Source: Clostridiales bacterium
GTDB taxonomy: Bacteria; Bacillota; Clostridia; Lachnospirales; Lachnospiraceae
Direction of reading: 5' to 3'
DNA length: 64,000 nucleotides
Assembly (NCBI GenBank): GCA_018374355.1
Contig: JAHAFI010000006.1
Coordinates: forward strand, 1-64,000
In this document: one piece after another, positions 58,392-64,000 of the stretch
Layout: every line of letters starts with the position of its first letter
Position numbering within the stretch: position 1 is the stretch's first letter
Position numbers and translations under genes: made by a program
Notes under the pieces: generated by a model
Told to the model about the DNA's origin: nothing
What the model saw: the letters and a program-made list of their open reading frames with translations, nothing else
Database searches by the model: none

Positions 58392-59053
58392 TACTTTCCT
58401 CCTTCATATATATATGTGATAAATTCTTTTGCATTTTCCTTATGTTCTGCATTGACCATAATTCCCAGCCAAACATCTTCCCCTATGCCCATTCCGAATT
58501 TCTCCAGCGTGGGGCTGCCGCTTACATTCAGTCCGTATTCGCTCACATCGTCCCCGTAGGCTTCCATCTGCTCTTCGGTCAACAGCTCGTCCATGGGCAG
58601 AAATGCATCCATATCCCTGTAATGTTCGAACTGATCCTTAGGTGCGATCATCGCCTCCAGTTCTCTCGCTCCGATCAGCGTAGTCAGCTTCATCACCGAC
58701 GTATAATCCGCAGAATCATCACCTGAAAAATACATGCTGGCATCGATCATGATCTCATGATATTTGTCTTCGTCTCCCAGATACGCCTTAAAATCTTCAG
58801 CCATGGCTTCGGAATCCCCCATTACTCCATTTAAAACCGCCACGGAAAATACGTTTTCAAACTGGGAGCGGTAAATCATCTGGCCGATCACACTGATTGC
58901 CAGAATGATCAGCAGCAGAACCGCCATATGCGGCTTGTAGTATGCCCATATGTGACTGAAACGGTCTTTCCAGCGCATACCCTTGATTTTCTGCCATTCC
59001 AACTGACGTTTTTCTTTTCCCGTCAAATCACTCTCGTATCTTTTTTCCGTCAT
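58391..59053 (-). CDS. Unidentified membrane protein (220 aa)
   Basis: Not recognised. It has a charged N-terminus of about 40 residues (LTGKEKRQLEWQKIKGMRWK), one helix at about 43-62 (MAVLLLIILAISVIGQMIY), and an extracytoplasmic domain of about 150 residues. That domain has SVAVLNGVMGD and ENAKEFITYIYEGG motifs reminiscent of extracellular solute-binding proteins, suggesting a small membrane-tethered binding domain. This is inference from pattern. It precedes and overlaps the 170-aa membrane protein gene and follows the groEL terminator. Confidence 0.65.
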   Translation of the reverse strand: MTEKRYESDLTGKEKRQLEWQKIKGMRWKDRFSHIWAYYKPHMAVLLLIILAISVIGQMIYRSQFENVFSVAVLNGVMGDSEAMAEDFKAYLGDEDKYHEIMIDASMYFSGDDSADYTSVMKLTTLIGARELEAMIAPKDQFEHYRDMDAFLPMDELLTEEQMEAYGDDVSEYGLNVSGSPTLEKFGMGIGEDVWLGIMVNAEHKENAKEFITYIYEGGK

Positions 59054-59139
59054 CCTGTGCCCTTTCTTTATTTTTCCATGCGTCTCGGCGCACTATTTCC
59101 GTACGTTTCAGCGTACTCATGGAGTTATTTTAGCACAAA

Positions 59140-59170
59140 CAGGAGCCAACGTCTATCGGATTGGCTCCTG
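59140..59170 (-). terminator. groEL terminator
   Basis: CAGGAGCCAA (59140-59149) pairs with TTGGCTCCTG (59161-59170), about 28 bp after the groEL stop. The T tract on the minus strand is weak (TTTGTG); on the plus strand it is better. Confidence 0.6.
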
Positions 59171-59198
59171 CTTTTTCTTAAAATTCTGTGAAATTTTC

Positions 59199-60821
59199 TT
59201 ACATCATACCCATTCCCGGGTTTCCAGCCGGCATAGCCGGAGCATCTTCTTTGATGATGGAAACTACGGACTCTGTGGTCAGCAGTGTAGATGCTACGCT
59301 TGTTGCGTTCTGCAGAGCGCTTCTGGTTACTTTTGCAGGATCAAGAATACCTGCTTTTACCATATCCACATACTCTTCCTTGTATGCATCAAAGCCTACG
59401 CCTGCATCGGATTCTCTTACTTTGTTGATGATTACGGAACCTTCCAGACCTGCATTTGCTGCAATGTGGTACAGCGGAGCTTCCAGCGCTTTCATGATGA
59501 TCTTTGCGCCTGTCTTCTCATCACCTTCCAGAGTCTGTACCAGCTCCTGAAGAGCTTTTGTAGCATGGATGTAAGCGGAACCGCCGCCTGCGATGATACC
59601 TTCTTCCACTGCTGCTCTTGTAGCTGCCAGCGCATCTTCCATACGCAGTTTTGCTTCTTTCATCTCTGTCTCAGTAGCTGCACCTACTCGTACAACTGCT
59701 ACGCCGCCTGCCAGTTTTGCCAGTCTTTCCTGCAGTTTTTCACGGTCAAATTCAGATGTTGTCTCTTCGATCTGAGATTTGATCTGGCTGATTCTTGCCT
59801 GAATATCTTCTTTATTTCCTTCACCGTCAACGATTACAGTGCTTTCCTTCTGAACTTTTACAGATTTTGCACGGCCCAGCATTTCCAGAGTTGTCTCTTT
59901 CAGATCCAGACCCAGTTCATCGGAGATTACCTGTCCGCCTGTCAGGATTGCAATATCCCGCAGCATTTCTTTTCTTCTGTCACCGTATCCCGGAGCTTTT
60001 ACTGCTGCTACGGAGAAGGTTCCTCTCAGTTTGTTTACGATCAGAGTAGTCAGCGCTTCGCCTTCGATATCCTCTGCGATGATCAGCAGTTTGGAACCGG
60101 ACTGTACGATCTGTTCCAGAACCGGCAGAATGTCCTGAATATTGGAAATTTTCTTGTCTGTGATCAGGATGTACGGATTGTCCAGTACAGCCTCCATCTT
60201 ATCGGTGTCGGTTGCCATGTATGCGGAAATATATCCTCTGTCAAACTGCATACCTTCTACCAGATCCAGTTCTGTCAGCATGGTCTTGGATTCTTCGATG
60301 GTGATTACGCCGTCTTTGGAAACTTTTTCCATAGCGTCAGCTACCAACTGTCCAACCTCATCATCTCCGGAAGATACGGCTGCAACTCTTGCAATCTGTT
60401 CTTTTCCTTCTACCTGTTTGCTCATGGATGCGATCACTTCCACTGCTTTATCGGTAGCTTTCTTCATTCCCTTTCTCAGCACGATAGGATTTGCGCCTGC
60501 TGCCAAGTTTTTCATTCCTTCGTTTACCATAGCCTGTGCCAGAACGGTAGCTGTGGTTGTTCCGTCTCCGGCAACATCGTTTGTTTTGGAAGCAACTTCA
60601 CGGATCAACTGTGCTCCCATATTTTCAAAACCGTCTTCCAGCTCGATTTCTTTTGCGATAGTAACACCGTCGTTTGTGATCAGCGGATTACCGAAAGGTT
60701 TTGCCAGAACTACGTTTCTTCCTTTCGGTCCTAAAGTTACTCTTACTGTATCTGCCAACTGGTTTACGCCTCTTTCCAGAGCTGCTCTGGCATCTGCGCC
60801 AAATTTAATTTCTTTTGCCAT
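59199..60821 (-). CDS. groL: Chaperonin GroEL
   Basis: A 540-residue 60-kDa chaperonin. It begins AKEIKFGADARAALERGVNQ; the ATP-binding VTLGPKGRNV and AGDGTTTATVLA, and the late AAVEEGIIAGGGSAY segments are conserved. The C-terminus ends in the flexible GMM tail (PGMGMM). It works with GroES as a double ring. It is 27 bp after groES with AGGAGG before the ATG, in a CIRCE-controlled operon. Confidence 0.98.
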   Translation of the reverse strand: MAKEIKFGADARAALERGVNQLADTVRVTLGPKGRNVVLAKPFGNPLITNDGVTIAKEIELEDGFENMGAQLIREVASKTNDVAGDGTTTATVLAQAMVNEGMKNLAAGANPIVLRKGMKKATDKAVEVIASMSKQVEGKEQIARVAAVSSGDDEVGQLVADAMEKVSKDGVITIEESKTMLTELDLVEGMQFDRGYISAYMATDTDKMEAVLDNPYILITDKKISNIQDILPVLEQIVQSGSKLLIIAEDIEGEALTTLIVNKLRGTFSVAAVKAPGYGDRRKEMLRDIAILTGGQVISDELGLDLKETTLEMLGRAKSVKVQKESTVIVDGEGNKEDIQARISQIKSQIEETTSEFDREKLQERLAKLAGGVAVVRVGAATETEMKEAKLRMEDALAATRAAVEEGIIAGGGSAYIHATKALQELVQTLEGDEKTGAKIIMKALEAPLYHIAANAGLEGSVIINKVRESDAGVGFDAYKEEYVDMVKAGILDPAKVTRSALQNATSVASTLLTTESVVSIIKEDAPAMPAGNPGMGMM

Positions 60822-60848
60822 GATTCAATTCCTCCTGCTTTGCGCTGT

Positions 60849-61133
60849 TTATTTTACTACTGCTAAAATGTCGTTCTGTTTTACGATGATATATTCTTCA
60901 CCGTCCAGTTTTACTTCTGTTCCGGCATATTTGGAGTAGATAACCTGATCTCCCACTGCAACTTCCATCTTCACTTCTTTACCGTCCACGATTCCTCCCG
61001 GACCTACAGCTACAACTTCTGCCTGCTGGGGTTTTTCCTGTGCCTGACCCGGCAGTACGATACCGGATTTGGTTGTCTCTTCTGCTACCAGTTGTTTTAA
61101 TACAACTCTGTCTCCCAATGGTACTAATTTCAT
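60849..61133 (-). CDS. groS: Co-chaperonin GroES
   Basis: A 94-residue lid protein: LVPLGDRVVLKQLVAEE at the start, then the mobile loop (ETTKSGIVLPGQAQEKPQ) that docks on GroEL, and VGDQVIYSKYAGTEVK. AGGAGG precedes the ATG. First gene of groES-groEL. Confidence 0.98.
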   Translation of the reverse strand: MKLVPLGDRVVLKQLVAEETTKSGIVLPGQAQEKPQQAEVVAVGPGGIVDGKEVKMEVAVGDQVIYSKYAGTEVKLDGEEYIIVKQNDILAVVK

Positions 61134-61172
61134 ATCTATTGCCTCCTTATTGAATAGTCAATTGTCTTTTTA

Positions 61173-61199
61173 TTAGCACTCGTTCTTGTCGAGTGCTAC
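61173..61199 (-). promoter_or_regulatory. CIRCE element (HrcA operator)
   Basis: TTAGCACTC (61173-61181), a 9-nt spacer, and GAGTGCTAC (61191-61199) match the CIRCE inverted repeat with one mismatch at the end. It lies in the groES leader, just after the predicted transcription start, so HrcA should repress the operon. Confidence 0.93.
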
Positions 61200-61209
61200 C
61201 GATAATCCT

Positions 61210-61238
61210 ATATTAGTGATTTTGCTCTCTTTTAGCAA
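61210..61238 (-). promoter_or_regulatory. groES-groEL promoter
   Basis: Minus-strand TTGCTA (61233-61238) and TAATAT (61210-61215) are separated by 17 nt. Confidence 0.65.
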
Positions 61239-61384
61239 CTTCTGTTTTTTCCTGTTTTTTTATATTTTCTCGTTATATACTTTTGTATGCTCTTATTTTC
61301 TCTTTTTTTCTCACTTTTTCATATTTTAGATTTTTCTTCCTGCTGTCTGCCTGTCTATGAATTCCAGTTTATGCTCTAAAGCCC

Positions 61385-61424
61385 AAAAAGATACCGCCCA
61401 CGTTCCGGCGGGCGGTATCTTTTT
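61385..61424 (-). terminator. codY terminator
   Basis: A perfect 15-bp stem (61385-61399 with 61410-61424) containing GATACCGCCC and flanked by A5/T5 tracts, right after the codY stop codon. Confidence 0.88.
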
Positions 61425-61428
61425 GAAT

Positions 61429-62232
61429 CTATTCGCTTTTCTCAAATGTTTTGAGGTTCTTTCTGGTTTTCAATTCTTCCAGTTCGTCAAAAATCACTTC
61501 GTTCAGAACCTTAATGTAGGTTCCTTTCATTCCGCTGGAGCGTGATTCGATCACCCCTGCGCTTTCGAATTTGCGAAGTGCATTTACGATGACGGAACGG
61601 GTAATTCCTACACGGTCGGCAATCTTGCTGGCAACCAAAATACCCTCGTCCCCATCCAGCTCGTCAAAGATATGGATGATTGCTTCCAGCTCGGAAAATG
61701 ACAGGGTACTGAAAGCGGATTTTACAACCTGCACCTTTCTTGCTTCCTCTGCATTCTCTTCGTTGACGGAGCGCATCATTTCCAGTCCCACTACGGTAGT
61801 GCCGTACTCGCTTACAATGATATCCTCAATGTCATACTGTTCCAAACTGCGGTACATAAATACGGTTCCCAGACGTTCACCGGCGATGTCAATAGGGTTG
61901 ATGATCGCACGGTATGCACCGATACCTTCCCCTTCAAAGCCAAGGGTCTGAAGGTTTACATTTTCCTTCGTGGATAACACGCTTAAAAATCTGTCGTTCA
62001 GCAGGGGATCTACATGACCGCCTACCTTGTTTTCGATCAGTTCCGTAATTTCTTCCACACCGGGGCACAAACTCACGCCAAGAACTTTCCCTTTTTTACT
62101 GATTACCAGAATATTCGAATCCAGTGTTTCCATCATTACTTTGCAAATATCATTAAAAACTACCTTTGTGGAACTATTATTGTGCAGCAATTTGTTGATC
62201 TTTCTTGTCTTGTCCAATAACTGTACACTCAT
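61429..62232 (-). CDS. codY: GTP-sensing global transcriptional regulator CodY
   Basis: A 267-residue CodY. The N-terminal GAF domain, which binds branched-chain amino acids, begins SVQLLDKTRKINKLLHNN; the C-terminal winged helix has ASKIADRVGITRSVIVNAL and the highly conserved KFESAGVIESRSSGMKGTY. CodY represses amino-acid synthesis and transport genes when GTP and Ile/Leu/Val are abundant. AGGAG lies just before the ATG and a promoter about 100 bp upstream. It follows topA, a common clostridial order. Confidence 0.97.
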   Translation of the reverse strand: MSVQLLDKTRKINKLLHNNSSTKVVFNDICKVMMETLDSNILVISKKGKVLGVSLCPGVEEITELIENKVGGHVDPLLNDRFLSVLSTKENVNLQTLGFEGEGIGAYRAIINPIDIAGERLGTVFMYRSLEQYDIEDIIVSEYGTTVVGLEMMRSVNEENAEEARKVQVVKSAFSTLSFSELEAIIHIFDELDGDEGILVASKIADRVGITRSVIVNALRKFESAGVIESRSSGMKGTYIKVLNEVIFDELEELKTRKNLKTFEKSE

Positions 62233-62315
62233 CTTTTACTCCTTTCTGGTTTTCTATTTCCGTAAGCAACTTTCCTTTATGTCCGGCTGCTAAGCGCAAT
62301 TTTAATACTCTGTTC

Positions 62316-62344
62316 ATTATATCATGTATATTCGCAAATAGCAA
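62316..62344 (-). promoter_or_regulatory. codY promoter
   Basis: Minus-strand TTGCTA (62339-62344) and TATAAT (62316-62321) are separated by 17 nt, between topA and codY, giving a leader of about 75 nt. Confidence 0.7.
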
Positions 62345-62380
62345 TACTATTTTCTCATATTTTAAATGTTTTCTGACTAT

Positions 62381-64000
62381 TTATATAGCATCCTCTTTTG
62401 TCTGTTTTGTTGTTACATAACCGCAATGTTCATCGGCACAGACCTTTTTATTTCCTTTTTCCAGCATATAACCGCCGCATTTCGGACATTTTTCTTCCAG
62501 AGGTTTTTGCCATGACATAAAATCGCATTCCGGATTATCTTCACAGCCGTAATATTTTCTTCCTTTTTTGGTCTTTTTCAAAACCACTTCTTTTCCGCAT
62601 TTCGGGCAGGATACACCGATTTTCTCCAGATATGGTTTGGTATTTCTGCAGTCCGGGAAACCGGGGCAGGCAAGGAATCTTCCATGGGGGCCGTACTTGA
62701 TCACCATGTTGCGTCCGCAGTTTTCACAGATCACATCGGTGACCTCATCCTCCAGCTTCACCTCTTCCAGCTCCTTCTCCGCAGCCTTTACAGCCTCGTC
62801 CAGATCCGGATAGAAGTTTCGTACCACAACCTTCCAGTCTACCGTACCGTCTCCCACCTTATCCAAAAGCTCCTCCATGGTGGCTGTAAAATTCACATCC
62901 ACGATACTGGGGAAAGCTTTTTTCATCATCTGGTTCACTACTTCCCCTAATTCCGTCATATACAGATTTTTCTGCTCCTTTGCCACATATCTTCTGGCAA
63001 TGATGGTGGTAATCGTAGGCGCATAGGTACTGGGTCTTCCGATTCCCAGCTCCTCCAGCGTCTTAACCAAAGATGCCTCCGTATAATGGGCCGGGGGCTG
63101 TGTAAAATGCTGCTGGCTGTTAAATTCCTGAAATTCCAGCGCTGTATCCTCATCAATACTTCTCACCAGCGTGTTGCTCTGGGTTTTTTCTTCCTCTTCC
63201 TGTACGTAAACCGACATAAATCCGTCAAAGGCCAGTTTGGATGCTGCAACGGTGAACAGATACTCTCCGCCGCTGATCTTCACAGATGTGGTCTCATAAA
63301 CTGCCGGCTTCATACGGCTTGCTACAAAGCGTTTCCAAATCAACTGATACAGACGGAACTGGTCTCTGGAAAGGGATTCTTTGATCAGAGCCGGAAGCCT
63401 TTTCACATCGGTGGGGCGGATTGCCTCATGGGCGTCCTGTACCTTTCGTCCCTCTTTTTTCGTTCCTTCCGCATCTGCGGTATATTTTTCTCCGTAGTGC
63501 TCATCGATAAAGCTTCTCGCCATAGCGTCCGCCTCGTCGGAAATTCTGGTGGAATCGGTACGCAGATAGGAAATCAAACCTACCGTTCCGCTTCCTTTGA
63601 TGTCCACGCCCTCATAGAGCTGCTGCGCCAGACGCATGGTTTTCTGCGTGGAGAAATTCAGCGCTTTGGCTGCTTCCTGCTGCAGGGTACTGGTTGTGAA
63701 GGGAAGAGGCGCTTTCTTTGTCCGCTCTCCTTTTTTCACATCCTTCACCCGGTAAGAAACGCCCTCCAGCTCTTTTAAAATCTGATCCAGCTCTCCCTTC
63801 GAAGAAATATTGATTTTCTGTTTTTCTTTTCCGTAAAATTTTGCAGTCAGAGGCTTTTTCTCCCCCGGAATATGGAAAATACCGTCCAGTGTCCAGTATT
63901 CCTCCGGGATAAATGCGTTGATTTCATCCTCCCGGTCGCCGATGATCCTCAGCGCCACAGACTGCACCCTTCCCGCACTCAGGCCCCTCTTGATTTTCTG
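62381..64000 (-). CDS. topA: DNA topoisomerase I (C-terminal part; start lies beyond the window)
   Basis: The last 539 residues of a type IA topoisomerase that relaxes negative supercoils. The reading frame stays open to the right window edge, entering with KIKRGLSAGRVQSVALRII, so the TOPRIM domain is outside. The catalytic tyrosine is in LISYLRTDSTRIS. HEAIRPTDV, TEASLVKTLEELGIGRPSTYA and RRYV are also conserved. The C-terminus has three four-cysteine zinc ribbons (CENCGRN ... CPGFPDC, CPKCGKE ... CEDNPEC, CPKCGGYM ... CADEHC). Upstream of codY on the same strand. Confidence 0.97.
   Translation of the reverse strand, partial: QKIKRGLSAGRVQSVALRIIGDREDEINAFIPEEYWTLDGIFHIPGEKKPLTAKFYGKEKQKINISSKGELDQILKELEGVSYRVKDVKKGERTKKAPLPFTTSTLQQEAAKALNFSTQKTMRLAQQLYEGVDIKGSGTVGLISYLRTDSTRISDEADAMARSFIDEHYGEKYTADAEGTKKEGRKVQDAHEAIRPTDVKRLPALIKESLSRDQFRLYQLIWKRFVASRMKPAVYETTSVKISGGEYLFTVAASKLAFDGFMSVYVQEEEEKTQSNTLVRSIDEDTALEFQEFNSQQHFTQPPAHYTEASLVKTLEELGIGRPSTYAPTITTIIARRYVAKEQKNLYMTELGEVVNQMMKKAFPSIVDVNFTATMEELLDKVGDGTVDWKVVVRNFYPDLDEAVKAAEKELEEVKLEDEVTDVICENCGRNMVIKYGPHGRFLACPGFPDCRNTKPYLEKIGVSCPKCGKEVVLKKTKKGRKYYGCEDNPECDFMSWQKPLEEKCPKCGGYMLEKGNKKVCADEHCGYVTTKQTKEDAI

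Noticed and set aside
59466..60734. 422-codon plus-strand frame within groEL
   Set aside because: Antisense shadow of groEL, with Phe/Cys/Ser-rich composition typical of reversed frames.

Overview
The window reads as a chromosomal segment of a Gram-positive, spore-forming clostridium of the Lachnospiraceae type (Blautia / Mediterraneibacter-like; genus not resolved). Supporting signs are strong Shine-Dalgarno sites (AGGAGG), CodY, YerC/TrpR, a thioredoxin-fused anaerobic ribonucleotide reductase (NrdD), DUF1836 and DUF4364 proteins, a choline-binding amidase, ThiT under a TPP riboswitch, CIRCE-controlled groES-groEL, and neighbours such as rho-rpmE-yqhQ-prmC-prfA and topA-codY. Most genes lie on the minus strand.

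Layout. 1-2.5 kb is a small accessory patch: a holin and an amidase endolysin without other phage genes, then a hicAB toxin-antitoxin pair. 2.7-9.5 kb: DUF1836, YerC, a PHP phosphoesterase, an M14 carboxypeptidase overlapping a zinc-ribbon/SH3 membrane protein, the TPP riboswitch with thiT, and a radical-SAM/DUF4364 pair. 9.6-14.6 kb: rarA, a polysaccharide deacetylase, the infC-rpmI-rplT operon with an attenuator leader, and a lipoprotein. 14.7-21 kb: a Cys-rich DUF1540 protein, argCJBD, and divergent argG with an ARG-box-like site over the argC promoter. 21-26 kb: choline-binding amidase and nrdD. 26-35.5 kb: a long minus-strand block (rho, rpmE, DUF1385, prmC, prfA, a nucleotidyltransferase, glmM, TPR lipoprotein, hflX). 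35.7-37.8 kb: a MATE exporter and a seven-tRNA operon. 37.8-44.4 kb: rdgB with phosphoesterases, a THUMP methyltransferase, a rhodanese, a small Asn-rich gene with a sigma-G-like promoter, a candidate orphan small RNA, HAAS/DUF1700, CapA and MnmM. 44.5-50 kb: a phosphate operon (Na/Pi transporter, response regulator, histidine kinase) behind Pho-box repeats. 50-64 kb: M18 aminopeptidase, TSUP exporter, tRNA-Gly, nitroreductase, PepF, Amidase_2, guaB, two unidentified membrane proteins, groEL/groES, codY, and topA cut by the window end.

Most coding content is core housekeeping. The less ordinary material is between genes: a promoter-plus-terminator unit of about 105 nt with C-rich loops (candidate sRNA, 41.57-41.71 kb); a pair of NrdR boxes upstream of nrdD that also forms a terminator-like hairpin for hflX; Pho-box hexamers with near-helical phasing; an AUU start for infC; and a dispersed family of palindromic repeats at seven or more intergenic sites. 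All functional assignments come from reading motifs and family resemblance; no database search was possible.
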